The position numbers and the translations under genes were made by a program. The notes beneath the pieces were generated by a model. It made no database searches. It was not told the DNA's origin and saw only the letters and a list, made by a program, of their open reading frames with translations. Positions 44,266 to 53,972 of a stretch of DNA of 64,000 nt are shown in pieces. The number at the start of each line of letters is the position of its first letter. The first letter of the stretch is position 1. The stretch spans positions 1-64,000 of the forward strand of contig NZ_JAETGO010000017.1 in assembly GCF_016765695.1 (NCBI RefSeq), given 5' to 3'. The stretch comes from Sporosalibacterium faouarense. GTDB lineage: Bacteria; Bacillota; Clostridia; Tissierellales; VENL01.

Positions 44266-44270
44266 CAATT

Positions 44271-44297
44271 TTAGGAGCAGATTCTATCTGCTCCTAA
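44271..44297 (+). terminator. Partial terminator or attenuator after the pilin gene
   Basis: A perfect 12-bp stem, TTAGGAGCAGAT/ATCTGCTCCTAA with loop TCT, starts six bases after the pilin stop codon. The T-tract after it is weak, suggesting partial termination or 3'-end protection that would raise pilin mRNA over downstream genes. Confidence 0.7.
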
Positions 44298-44325
44298 TTA
44301 AATATTCTAGATTGGAGGTAATAAA

Positions 44326-44496
44326 TTGAAAAGATATTTATTTTTAGTAAAATACGTAGGAAAAAGTAATAACTACTTTACAAAAGATAAGATATATAAA
44401 GTGATTCACGTTGATGAGGATGGAGATTACGTATTAATAGATGATTTTTATAATGAAATGCTTCATTATAAAAGTAAATTTGTAAAAGTGGAATAA
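44326..44496 (+). CDS. Small SH3-like or OB-like protein, 56 residues
   Basis: This TTG-started frame has GGAGGT seven bases upstream. The product (KRYLFLVKYVGKSNNYFTKD, then IYKVIHVDEDGDYVLIDD) reads as a compact beta barrel of the kind found in small phage and element proteins. No partner is known. It lies between pilin and minor pilin-like genes. Confidence 0.5.
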   Translation: MKRYLFLVKYVGKSNNYFTKDKIYKVIHVDEDGDYVLIDDFYNEMLHYKSKFVKVE

Positions 44497-44519
44497 ACTT
44501 CAAAATAGGAAGTGATTTG

Positions 44520-44999
44520 ATGGATAGTGTTTCAAAGCTATTTAGCATAATGGGAATTGTATTTATAGTTATTTTAATTCTATTATTAATATTTTTTATA
44601 CTGAAAATTGAGCAGGACCAGGTTATCAAAGATGCAACCAAAGACTTTAATGAAAGAGTAAGATTTGAAGGATATATCACAAGGGATATGTATGAAAATT
44701 ATATGGAAAGGATCTCTATAAAACCTTTAGAAATTCGATTTAGACATATTAAATATAAAATAGATAGCTCAAATAGAGAAGTATTAACTATATACACACA
44801 AAGAGAGATAATTGATGAGATATATAATAATCCAAATAAAATATATAAGCTTGAAAAACATGATGAGTTTATAGTCCAGGTTAAAGAGTTGCAACCATCA
44901 ATATTTGAAGGAGTCATGCAGATACTAACTAAATCATTAGCAAAACCCCATATTATTGTTTCAAAGGGGGGCGTAGTACATAATGAATCATATAGATAA
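44520..44999 (+). CDS. Pseudopilin/TadE-like single-helix protein
   Basis: This 159-residue protein has one N-terminal membrane helix (about 8-30) followed by an outside or periplasm-side domain that begins ATKDFNERVRFEGYITRDMY, typical of minor pilin-like proteins of Tad loci in Firmicutes. No catalytic motif is present. The ATG at 44520 is chosen over the TTG just before it. It overlaps the next gene by 17 bases. Confidence 0.5.
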   Translation: MDSVSKLFSIMGIVFIVILILLLIFFILKIEQDQVIKDATKDFNERVRFEGYITRDMYENYMERISIKPLEIRFRHIKYKIDSSNREVLTIYTQREIIDEIYNNPNKIYKLEKHDEFIVQVKELQPSIFEGVMQILTKSLAKPHIIVSKGGVVHNESYR

Positions 45000-45819
45000 A
45001 GAACTTATATTCACAGCAATTGTATCCATTGCAGTTATAACTTTATTAGCATGGATACTTAGATATACAACAAATGACACTGTAGATATGTATGAGTACG
45101 CTTTAACACAAGCAACTAGTGATGCTACTTTGGTAGTTAGAGAAGATAGAAATGAAGATGGTTCTAACTCAAATTATGGAGGATTTGAAAAGGGAGAAGA
45201 GAAGATAAATATTGACTATAAGGGAGCATTAAAGAGCTTTTATAACACCATTTTCTATAACTTAGGTATTTCAACAAACATAGAAGCGAAAAATGCTTTT
45301 AGGAGTCATATCCCCATTAAGGGAGTAGTTGGTTATGACAATATAGTTATTTGTACGTACAATGATATTTGGTTGCCACCAGAGAGTTATTCATACTTTG
45401 ATAAAGATAGAGATTTAATATATAGATTTACTTTAGGTGAAGTTGTATATGTATACGACATAAATACTGGAACCGATACAAAAGAAACGCTTGATTCACT
45501 AATTCAGATAACAACTGATATGACAAACAAGCAACTAAAAAATTATGTAGTTATGGAAACGATTAATAAAGCACTAACAAAAGCAGCTTCTTCAGAGTTG
45601 AACTATACATCGTTGAATTTAATGAAAGGAGTGGTATTTAATCTAGTTCATTTTGATCATGAAGTAATTGGTGGAAGAGACATATACAATTCTGAAGGAA
45701 ATATAATTGATAGTCCTGGATTCTTTGCTATGATAGATGGAATTGCAGTTGGACTAAATAGTGAAAGGATTAGGTTAGCTTCATTTGGAGGAGCAAAGAT
45801 GGAAGTAATTAACAAATAA
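44983..45819 (+). CDS. Minor pilin-like protein, 278 residues
   Basis: One N-terminal membrane helix (about 10-28) precedes a large extracytoplasmic region. The first part after the helix (EYALTQATSDATLVVREDRN) has the pattern of pilin-like proteins whose helix continues into the pilus core. No known domain is recognised in the C-terminal 220 residues. The position after the TadE-like gene suggests a TadF/TadG-type minor component. Confidence 0.5.
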   Translation: MNHIDKELIFTAIVSIAVITLLAWILRYTTNDTVDMYEYALTQATSDATLVVREDRNEDGSNSNYGGFEKGEEKINIDYKGALKSFYNTIFYNLGISTNIEAKNAFRSHIPIKGVVGYDNIVICTYNDIWLPPESYSYFDKDRDLIYRFTLGEVVYVYDINTGTDTKETLDSLIQITTDMTNKQLKNYVVMETINKALTKAASSELNYTSLNLMKGVVFNLVHFDHEVIGGRDIYNSEGNIIDSPGFFAMIDGIAVGLNSERIRLASFGGAKMEVINK

Positions 45820-45832
45820 TAGCATGACTGGG

Positions 45833-45861
45833 TTGACAATGGGCGCACAATGGAATATACT
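45833..45861 (+). promoter_or_regulatory. Promoter for the surface-protein module
   Basis: A perfect TTGACA (45833-45838), a 17-base spacer and TATACT (45856-45861) lie 33 bases before the next start codon. It gives the SLH and adhesin genes an independent start within the long block. Confidence 0.8.
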
Positions 45862-45893
45862 GTAAATATAAATATATATTGGAGGAGAAGTAT

Positions 45894-46124
45894 ATGAATA
45901 ACAACAAAATTAAAACAAAATTGGCAACTCAGGGATTCACTGAAGAAGAAATAAAGGAAATACTTGCAGAAGAAGGAACTGCTAGAGTTTCATTTAGAGC
46001 TTCAGGAGTATTAAAAAAGTCCTTTGAATTGGCAGTTGAAAAAGACATACGATTTACTACTGCGACAGATGCTTATCTATATCTTATGAGAAGATATATC
46101 CAGGAAGCTATGGAAGAAAAATAA
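45894..46124 (+). CDS. Small regulator-like protein, 76 residues
   Basis: This helical protein has an N-terminal TQGFTEEEIKEILAEEG motif and a central RVSFRASGVLKKSFELAVEKD. The latter has a strand-helix look, like a ribbon-helix-helix or similar DNA-binding protein, but this is not certain. The start ATG at 45894 has GGAGGAG upstream. It is the first gene after the 45833 promoter and could be the autoregulator of the surface module. Confidence 0.5.
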   Translation: MNNNKIKTKLATQGFTEEEIKEILAEEGTARVSFRASGVLKKSFELAVEKDIRFTTATDAYLYLMRRYIQEAMEEK

Positions 46125-46143
46125 AACATGGGAGTGGTTAAAA

Positions 46144-47337
46144 ATGAAAAAAATTACATCTATCATCTTAATTATAGCTATCATCTTTTCTTCAGTTGTA
46201 ACATTTGCAGATGGAAATACAAATAAGTTAAGTGATATCGAAGGCCATTGGGCTAAGTATTATGTAACTAATCTAATAGATAAAGAAGTTATAGATGGAT
46301 ATCCAGATGGAACCTTTAGACCTAACAATCCAGTAAGAGTGGATGAATTTTTAAAACTAACTTTAGTTGCTATGGGTCATAGATTAGAGCAAGGGAATGT
46401 CTATTGGGCTCAGCCATATATTGATAAAGCAATAGAACTAAAGCTTATATCTGAAGGAGAAATCGGAGATTATCAAGCATATATTAAGCGTGAAGAAATG
46501 GCAAGTATTATAGTTAATGCAGCTTCATTAACTGAACCAAAACCTAATCCAAACGCTGAAAATTATATAAAGTCAGGGATTAAGGATTACTATAAGATAA
46601 GTGATGAGTATAAGCAAAGTGTGTTAGATTCATATAATATGGGCTTTATAACAGGGAAAGACGATGGAAATTTTGATTCACAAGGAACTGCAACCAGGGG
46701 TGAAGCTTCAACTATAATAAATAGACTATTAGATAAGGAAATTAGACAGGCCTTTGAAATGGATGAAATAGAAAGTGTTGAAGTTCTTAATCTAATGACA
46801 GGAGAAATGATGGAAGTATATCCTCCCGTGGTTGATGGAGAAGAAGTTACTGAAATTATAGATGCAATAAAGGCTTTAAAAGAAAGCTTTAAATTAACGG
46901 ATGGATATAATTACATTGAATATAATCCTTATGAACACGTTGTAACAACATCATCCTATGAAAATGAAGAAATGTCACATAATACATCATCTAATCCTAT
47001 GGCTCAACTTATGAATCAACAAATGATAATACAAATCAGGACACTGGATTGGGGACAAGTGGAAGAACCACGTCAAACTAAAAATCTAACATATCAGTTT
47101 ATGTTTGTTAAAAAGGATGAAGTGTTTGACTATCATAGAAAAGTTATAGAAAGTATGTTTTTACATCTATTTGAAGATGATTACGAAGAAGCCATGAAGT
47201 ATTTAGATGAAGCCTTTGGAAGACCCCAAGGGGAATTTGAAAAAAGAGTATATCAATTAAATGATAGATATATGTATATATACATTTTTACAGATGGAAG
47301 GATAGACACATATATTAGTATCAAAAATCCAAAGTAA
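46144..47337 (+). CDS. SLH-domain cell-surface protein
   Basis: This 397-residue exported protein has a signal peptide (1-22, ending VTFADG). Three S-layer-homology-type repeats follow: LSDIEGHWAKYYV to about residue 75, YWAQPYIDKAIELKLI to about 125, and IKDYYKISDEYKQSV to about 197. SLH repeats bind pyruvylated wall polymers. A C-terminal domain (about 200-397) is of unknown type. It probably anchors or organises the large protein encoded next on the outer surface. Confidence 0.8.
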   Translation: MKKITSIILIIAIIFSSVVTFADGNTNKLSDIEGHWAKYYVTNLIDKEVIDGYPDGTFRPNNPVRVDEFLKLTLVAMGHRLEQGNVYWAQPYIDKAIELKLISEGEIGDYQAYIKREEMASIIVNAASLTEPKPNPNAENYIKSGIKDYYKISDEYKQSVLDSYNMGFITGKDDGNFDSQGTATRGEASTIINRLLDKEIRQAFEMDEIESVEVLNLMTGEMMEVYPPVVDGEEVTEIIDAIKALKESFKLTDGYNYIEYNPYEHVVTTSSYENEEMSHNTSSNPMAQLMNQQMIIQIRTLDWGQVEEPRQTKNLTYQFMFVKKDEVFDYHRKVIESMFLHLFEDDYEEAMKYLDEAFGRPQGEFEKRVYQLNDRYMYIYIFTDGRIDTYISIKNPK

Positions 47338-47383
47338 GGAATTAACTAAAGAGAAGTAAATACTAAGAAAGGAGGAATATACT

Positions 47384-50300
47384 TTGAATAAGAGCAATAG
47401 AGCATTAACTATACTCCTTATGATAACAATGTTAGTGCAAGTGATATATTTTCCACCTAAGATTGTAAATGGAGAAGAATATAGTTATGGAGATCCTTTA
47501 GTTTATGAAGGAATAAGTTATTTGATTTCCTTTGATAGCATTAAGGATGAGCTGCCAATGGGAATAACCGAAACAAATGCAAATGGTTTAAAGCTTAATA
47601 CAGAGATATGGGTAGATCATCATAAAGCTGTATATGGATGGTTTGATATAGATAGAAGTAGTGGAATGGAAAGTCCTAAATACCAGGATATAAACTCAGG
47701 AGTAAATGATAAGAAAACCACTACCCTAAATCCTAAAGGTGCATATTTTAGGGATGATGAAGGAAATCCAGTTGAATGGAGATGGTGGGGATTTTCCTTT
47801 GATGGAAATCCATATATAAACTTCTTTTTTCCTCCCGATTCCACAAGTGGCAGACCTAATGAAAACAAGAAATGGTACTACAATGTGTGGGACGTAAAGG
47901 ATGAAGATAAAATAAGTGTGTTCAATACTGGAGCAATATTTAAAGGTAATGTTTACGCTAAAAAATGGATTAATGACTCTATAGATTGGGAAATAAAAAA
48001 TGGGATATTTGCATTAAATAACGAATCAGTACCTAAAGAACATTTTGATGGAATGGAAAAGTATAGATATATAAATGTTCTTAGTCCTCCCACTACAGAA
48101 TATTCTGGAGATGGAATAATGAGACATCGGGATAGTTCGGGAAAGGTATGGTATCAAACCTTCTCAATAAACCCTATTAAGGAAAAGGAAGAGCCTGATA
48201 AGATTAGTAATATAGAGATTAAAGAAAAGAATAATCTATTACTATCAGAGCTCATGGGAGCAATTACAATCGAGGTAACTGTAACAGCTAAATTAGAAGA
48301 TGAGTTCTGTTTTGACAATATTTCTTTAGAAGAAAAATATACAGGACCTAAATATGATGAATATGAAAGATCAGTTTACTATCACAGGAAGAACATTGAG
48401 GAATGGGATATAACCTTAATAGATAAAAACCATAGTAAAATGGTCAATGAAGTGGAAGATATGAGTACTGGAAATATGGTTAAGAAGAAATTTGAAATAG
48501 TTTATACCAGGGAGGAATTAGAGAGTAATAGCTCCTTAGATTTTGAAGCAAATACCTTTATAAGCTATGATAATGGATTCGTTGGAAGTCCAGTGAAAGC
48601 TACTAACAATGCTACAGTTACAGTTGAAGAAGGGAACGGATTCAAGTCTCTATTCACAATCAACAATGATATAACAGTAAGCGAGGATGCTCCCCTTGTA
48701 CCTTCTAAAATTAATTATATGAATGCTAGTGTGGGAGATATAGCAAGTTATAACATAGAAATAGTAAACGAAACGACAAAGGAAATGACTTCTGTATCGG
48801 GAAGTACAGTTGATAATGACTCAGTTAATCAAGCCTTCTTTGATATGGCAAACCCGTATATAGAAAATTATTACAACTATGTTGATGAAGAAAATGGAAA
48901 TGATCACTACTTTACTGTTAGACAGACTGTAGAAAGTCCTAGGGGCAGACAAGACATATACGAGGAAACAGTGAAAATATCAGTAGATTCATATATTCCT
49001 ATAGTAGTACCTCCAGATGTTAGTCTACCTAAAAGAGCCTTTGATATAGTTGAATATAAACCTAGAGATAATACAGATATGACAGATGTTGTAGACAAAA
49101 AGGTATTCGTAGATGGACAAGCAGTAGATTATAATGAGTTTTTTAGTGGAAGTTATACCTTTGGAGCTTCAGATAAAGATAAAATAGTCCAGGTTAAAAT
49201 ATTATATACAAGTGTTGATGATGTAACGTCTAAATTTATATCCTATGTAAGGGTACTATCAACTAAACCGAAGGTGCAGTTTAAATTAGATGGTTACTTT
49301 AAGGAGAATAGGAAGCTAACACTAGATAACACCTCAGATAATGCTAATGATCCTTATCTAATTTCTAATTACCCTATTAGCTATTCATGGAGCTATGGAG
49401 CTATAGGTGATAGTAATGATTCAGATAGAAGGATGAAGGATATTTCAGTTCTATACAAAGAGCTTCTATATAAGGAACCAGGAACCTATACAATAACGTT
49501 GGAAGGAAGTAATTCTTTAGGAAGAGTAGCAGATCCCTATGTACTTGAATTTTCTATACAAGAAGATACGACTCCAGCTATAATAATGAACTTGTGGAAT
49601 AACGTTCTGGCCAGAGATGAAGTTTTAAATATGAGCTATGAAGCAGTTAGTATAGAAGGAGATATAATAAGCACTAACAGACTTGAAATTTGGTATGACA
49701 GTGGCAATGACGGAACCTTTGATCAATTAATAAATACATTTGAAGATCCGACATTATTTAAGGATTATAGTCCACCAAAGTTAGGATCATATAAAATGGT
49801 GAGCTATGTAGAAGAAGATTTTGGGCAAGAAACTATACCAGAGTTTATTACTGAAGATGACAAAGTTAGTGAAACTAAGGAAAGATTATTCTATGTACAA
49901 AACCTTAGACCTATGACTCAGCTATATGTTGATATACCACAGGATTTTCCTGAAGTAGACATATATTTCATGAATGATAAAAACTTAGCTAGAAATACAA
50001 ACGATAATATCAGGAATGAAAGAATAGACTATGAAAATGAGCTAAGAAAGAATAATATACTACCTAAAATAGAAGTGTGGGATATGCACACTTATATGTA
50101 CTCTAAAACAGCTTATTCTTCAAGAAGTACAGGGACCAGGTATCCTTCTTCATCTAAATCATACTCTTCAGGAGGTTATTCAGGTACTTTAAGTAGATAT
50201 AAGGTAGTTGACAATGGTGAAAATGTAGATTTTGGTAAATATGTAACTAAGACAGATAGTAAAACTGCTACTGGTACAAAAAGAACTACATCTTGGAGTA

Positions 50301-52792
50301 AGTATGATGCAGATGGAAAAATGACAAGTTCATCCGGATCCAGTAGCACATCGTCCATTTCTTATAGTAGTGGAGGATATACAGGTACTTTACACAAAAA
50401 TGGATATTCCTTTGATGGAGAGTCAAAAACTACTTATTCTGATGGCAGCTATAAAATAACTAGAAGATATACTGGATATTATTCAGGAACTGTAACTAAG
50501 ACCTACCAAGTATGGGAGAGTGATTGGCGTTGGGTATCAGATTATAGGGGCTACTATTCAGGAACTGTAAGAAAATATGTAACACAACCCTATAGTAATC
50601 CCTTCAGAACATTATCTGATAAATACATTGTGTATGTTTCAGATGATTATATAAACCAAATGTCAAACCTTACAATGGTTAGAGAAAAATCGGATGCAAA
50701 ATTAATTTTAGTAGGTTCAGAAGCGATAAAAAATCAAGTAGAGTATGATTACTTTATTCCTATATCGAATGATATTGGAGACTTCATGCCTCAAATAATG
50801 AATATAGTAACAACTGCAAATCCTTATGAGTTAGGGTACAAGATTATAAAGGGAGAAGCATTTACGATTAATTATGCAGATATAGATGAAGAAGGAGATC
50901 CAATTATAGAAAGGAAGTTTCAATATATACATGATGAAAATTACTATGACAATAGTGAGGGGATAGCTAGTGTTGCTTACTCGATATTTGATGAAACTCA
51001 ATACTCGAACACTGAGATTACTTCTTTTAACAAAGTGGGTAAATATGAGGTCTATAGAAGGATTAAAGATGAGCCTATAGACATACCAAGCATGGGATTA
51101 TATTCAAATGAACCTAAGCTTACTATATATGTACACAGAAAGCCTATAGCAAATGCAACTTTAGACTGGGATTATGATAACTCAACAAGCACATATAAGA
51201 CCACATGGGTAGATAAATCCTATGACCTTGACCATGAGTTTAGTCGTCCAGATAAAGGCATAATAGAAAGAAAAATTATGTATAGAAGAAATAGTGGAGA
51301 GTGGAAGTATAAGATTCCTGATAATCTTATACCAGGTAATTATGAGCTCAGGTATTATGTTAAAGACCTAGAAGGCGTATGGTCTGAACCATATAGCATG
51401 GACTTCACATTGGCCTCAGCTCCACCGATACAATTTAGTGCGTCTGCAAGAGCTCTAGATAACAACTTTAGTTTAGCAAGCATTCCTGCCAGTGAGTATT
51501 TAGAACTATATAATATTTGGACCAGGTATCCATATTCATTAAAGTTACAAACTGCTTTATATGATGGAGGAACTAGAGTAAGCCCAATTAAAACTATTAA
51601 TTACTATACAGGAACTAAAAATGATAACGATATAGATTGGGATAATATAGATTATGAAGTCCCTGCTACACTTTCTGATAAAAGTTATACATTAAAATTA
51701 ACTGCAGTTGATGCAAATAATAGTAGTAAGGAGAAAGAATTAAATTATAATGTAACACTATCTACTCCAGTAGATTTATTAGTTACCTATATGCCTGAAG
51801 AATACATAACTGAAGAAGAAAATATTATGGAAGTTGAAACATCTAAATATGTTGAGGAAGTGGAAGTTACTCTATTTAAAGGGACTCCATATGAAGTAAC
51901 AGAGTATATGAATCTTGAAGATAGTCAAACTAAAAAGACTTGGAACCATTCATATATTCCATCATCATCTATCCCTGAAGGAAATTATATGGCTTCAGTT
52001 ACTGCAACAACATTTAATGGAAATACTGAATCAATAGATATGAACTTTAAGCTTGAGAACGTTAAGTTATTTGATTTTAAGGTAATCAAAGTAACTGATT
52101 GGGATTTTGAATCTATATGGAAGAATACAGGACTTGAAATCGGAGTAGGGAACTTGGCCATAGATGAGACAGACCATCCTGAAGGAAAATTAATGAAACG
52201 AGGATATGCATTCTACTTCAGTGTTTCATCGAAGGGACTGGATGGTCCTAATGATACTATACGGATAAGACCAAAGTTTTATGATATGAATACAGGCAAT
52301 GAACTAGACATGTATTATGCAACCCATAAGGATGCATATGTATTGGCTACAAGTGACTATGGAGATAGGGACGAGAACGATAATATAAGGATATTTTACA
52401 CTGGAGATTTAAATGATGATGAACTACTTGGATATCACAATGAAATTTTTCTACCTAAGAGTTTAAGAACCATTAATGGGCAAGAACAGACATGGATAGG
52501 AAGATATGGAATTCCTTCAACAGCTATTTTCGTTGAGAAAGGAAAAGAACCTTGGATTGAAGAAAATAGGATTTTAAATCCAGTCAAAGTTAATTTTGAT
52601 ATAGATGCATTTAAGAATGGAGCAAAGAAGCTAGATTATATTGATAGCGGTCAGTGGGAAAAAGAAAGAAGAGATAATAATGGGTTAATAATGGACCTAA
52701 TAAAATATAACAAATATAGTCCAGGAGATGTAATAGTTATTGATCCTAGTTTATCGATAGATGACGATTATGAAGTAACACCAATTTGGTAA
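47384..52792 (+). CDS. Giant secreted surface protein / putative adhesin, 1802 residues
   Basis: A signal peptide (1-30, ending VNGEEY) precedes a long extracellular chain with many beta-rich, Ig/PKD-like stretches. A Ser/Tyr/Thr-rich zone at about 905-1065 contains four YSGT-type motifs (GGYSGTL, GGYTGTL, GYYSGTV, GYYSGTV at about residues 930, 997, 1030 and 1056). No LPxTG sorting signal or C-terminal membrane helix is visible, so attachment may be through the SLH protein encoded upstream or the pilus. It starts at TTG behind AAAGGAGG and is followed by a terminator. A role in contact between mating cells is likely but inferred. Confidence 0.75.
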   Translation: MNKSNRALTILLMITMLVQVIYFPPKIVNGEEYSYGDPLVYEGISYLISFDSIKDELPMGITETNANGLKLNTEIWVDHHKAVYGWFDIDRSSGMESPKYQDINSGVNDKKTTTLNPKGAYFRDDEGNPVEWRWWGFSFDGNPYINFFFPPDSTSGRPNENKKWYYNVWDVKDEDKISVFNTGAIFKGNVYAKKWINDSIDWEIKNGIFALNNESVPKEHFDGMEKYRYINVLSPPTTEYSGDGIMRHRDSSGKVWYQTFSINPIKEKEEPDKISNIEIKEKNNLLLSELMGAITIEVTVTAKLEDEFCFDNISLEEKYTGPKYDEYERSVYYHRKNIEEWDITLIDKNHSKMVNEVEDMSTGNMVKKKFEIVYTREELESNSSLDFEANTFISYDNGFVGSPVKATNNATVTVEEGNGFKSLFTINNDITVSEDAPLVPSKINYMNASVGDIASYNIEIVNETTKEMTSVSGSTVDNDSVNQAFFDMANPYIENYYNYVDEENGNDHYFTVRQTVESPRGRQDIYEETVKISVDSYIPIVVPPDVSLPKRAFDIVEYKPRDNTDMTDVVDKKVFVDGQAVDYNEFFSGSYTFGASDKDKIVQVKILYTSVDDVTSKFISYVRVLSTKPKVQFKLDGYFKENRKLTLDNTSDNANDPYLISNYPISYSWSYGAIGDSNDSDRRMKDISVLYKELLYKEPGTYTITLEGSNSLGRVADPYVLEFSIQEDTTPAIIMNLWNNVLARDEVLNMSYEAVSIEGDIISTNRLEIWYDSGNDGTFDQLINTFEDPTLFKDYSPPKLGSYKMVSYVEEDFGQETIPEFITEDDKVSETKERLFYVQNLRPMTQLYVDIPQDFPEVDIYFMNDKNLARNTNDNIRNERIDYENELRKNNILPKIEVWDMHTYMYSKTAYSSRSTGTRYPSSSKSYSSGGYSGTLSRYKVVDNGENVDFGKYVTKTDSKTATGTKRTTSWSKYDADGKMTSSSGSSSTSSISYSSGGYTGTLHKNGYSFDGESKTTYSDGSYKITRRYTGYYSGTVTKTYQVWESDWRWVSDYRGYYSGTVRKYVTQPYSNPFRTLSDKYIVYVSDDYINQMSNLTMVREKSDAKLILVGSEAIKNQVEYDYFIPISNDIGDFMPQIMNIVTTANPYELGYKIIKGEAFTINYADIDEEGDPIIERKFQYIHDENYYDNSEGIASVAYSIFDETQYSNTEITSFNKVGKYEVYRRIKDEPIDIPSMGLYSNEPKLTIYVHRKPIANATLDWDYDNSTSTYKTTWVDKSYDLDHEFSRPDKGIIERKIMYRRNSGEWKYKIPDNLIPGNYELRYYVKDLEGVWSEPYSMDFTLASAPPIQFSASARALDNNFSLASIPASEYLELYNIWTRYPYSLKLQTALYDGGTRVSPIKTINYYTGTKNDNDIDWDNIDYEVPATLSDKSYTLKLTAVDANNSSKEKELNYNVTLSTPVDLLVTYMPEEYITEEENIMEVETSKYVEEVEVTLFKGTPYEVTEYMNLEDSQTKKTWNHSYIPSSSIPEGNYMASVTATTFNGNTESIDMNFKLENVKLFDFKVIKVTDWDFESIWKNTGLEIGVGNLAIDETDHPEGKLMKRGYAFYFSVSSKGLDGPNDTIRIRPKFYDMNTGNELDMYYATHKDAYVLATSDYGDRDENDNIRIFYTGDLNDDELLGYHNEIFLPKSLRTINGQEQTWIGRYGIPSTAIFVEKGKEPWIEENRILNPVKVNFDIDAFKNGAKKLDYIDSGQWEKERRDNNGLIMDLIKYNKYSPGDVIVIDPSLSIDDDYEVTPIW

Positions 52793-52794
52793 TG

Positions 52795-52836
52795 AAAGGT
52801 GGTCCTTCCTGAAAGGGAAGGATCATCTTTTATTTA
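52795..52836 (+). terminator. Terminator after the giant surface gene
   Basis: AAAGGTGGTCCTTCC pairs with GGAAGGATCATCTTT around TGAAAG, with TTTTATTTATT after it. It ends the surface module; some readthrough into the next gene is possible. Confidence 0.85.
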
Positions 52837-52865
52837 TTATATAAATCAAAGAAAGGAGTGATTAT

Positions 52866-53945
52866 TTGATTTATTCTCTAATGGCTTTAACATTAATATT
52901 TACAAGTCTTATAGGATGGCAGCTATATAGAGTTAATAAGTTTAAGAATGAAATACAAGATTTAAATAGATATAAGATTATAAAGGATGTTATGGAAGTA
53001 AGTAGTAGAGAAAAAAATATAATTAAAGGACTTAGGGATATAAACTCAGTGATACTTGAAGAACTTCAAATGGATTATAGTTCCTTTTTTATTTACAACG
53101 AGGATACAGATGAAATAAGTCTTAAAGAAACAAATTTAATTAATGAAAGGCTAAACAGAGAATTAACTGACATAAAAGAATATAGGGCAGAGTATGAAGA
53201 TACTCCAAGGGACTTTAGGGAAGTCTTTGAAGAAAATAAATATATAATCCTATTTTCTGAAGTTGATTTAGAATATCCAACTGCAGGAGAAAGGGGAATT
53301 AAAAGTTCTATACTCATCCCACTTATATTTAATTCAAAAGCCATAGGATATTGGCTTATAGAAGATTGCAGTACTAAATATTCAAAGGAAATTGATAAGG
53401 AGCAATTAGTTATACTTGCTGACCAATTAGCTGCAGTAATAGCTAGTGGGCTATATACATATTTAGATCCTTTGCTAAATATTCCAAAGAGAGATTTTTT
53501 ATTAGAATTTATTGAAGATAGTATGCAAAATAAGGATAAGACATCGGTTGTGTTTGCTGATATAGACCACTTTAAAAGTGTTAATGATAACTATGGTCAC
53601 AATATTGGGGACCAGGTACTTAAAATTGTAGCACAATTATTTCAACAAAGTATTAGAACTACTGATATGGTAGGACGATATGGAGGAGAAGAAATAGTCT
53701 TTTGTCTTCCAGATATAAACAAAGAAGATGCAGTTAATAGGATAGAAGATATTAGAAGGAATTTAGAAAGGGCAGAGTTAGAATTAAGTGATGAAACTAT
53801 TATAAAGATAACTGCAAGCTTTGGTGTGGTTACATATCCTGATGAATTTAGTGGAAAAGTACCGCCTGAAGAAATATTAAAAAAGGCTGATGAAAGAGTA
53901 TATATTGCAAAAGAACAAGGAAGGAATAGAGTAGTTTATAGATAG
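52866..53945 (+). CDS. Diguanylate cyclase, GAF-like plus GGDEF
   Basis: This 359-residue protein has a short N-terminal membrane helix (1-18), a GAF-like sensor region (about 40-200) and a C-terminal GGDEF domain (about 210-359). The active loop is GGEEI at 273-277 and the Mg-binding DIDHFKSVND motif is intact, so it should make c-di-GMP. No RxxD inhibitory site stands before the loop at the standard distance. It starts at TTG with GGAGTG. It lies between the adhesin and secretion genes, suggesting that it tunes surface attachment. Confidence 0.9.
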   Translation: MIYSLMALTLIFTSLIGWQLYRVNKFKNEIQDLNRYKIIKDVMEVSSREKNIIKGLRDINSVILEELQMDYSSFFIYNEDTDEISLKETNLINERLNRELTDIKEYRAEYEDTPRDFREVFEENKYIILFSEVDLEYPTAGERGIKSSILIPLIFNSKAIGYWLIEDCSTKYSKEIDKEQLVILADQLAAVIASGLYTYLDPLLNIPKRDFLLEFIEDSMQNKDKTSVVFADIDHFKSVNDNYGHNIGDQVLKIVAQLFQQSIRTTDMVGRYGGEEIVFCLPDINKEDAVNRIEDIRRNLERAELELSDETIIKITASFGVVTYPDEFSGKVPPEEILKKADERVYIAKEQGRNRVVYR

Positions 53946-53972
53946 ATGGGGATCATGAATATACAAGCTATA

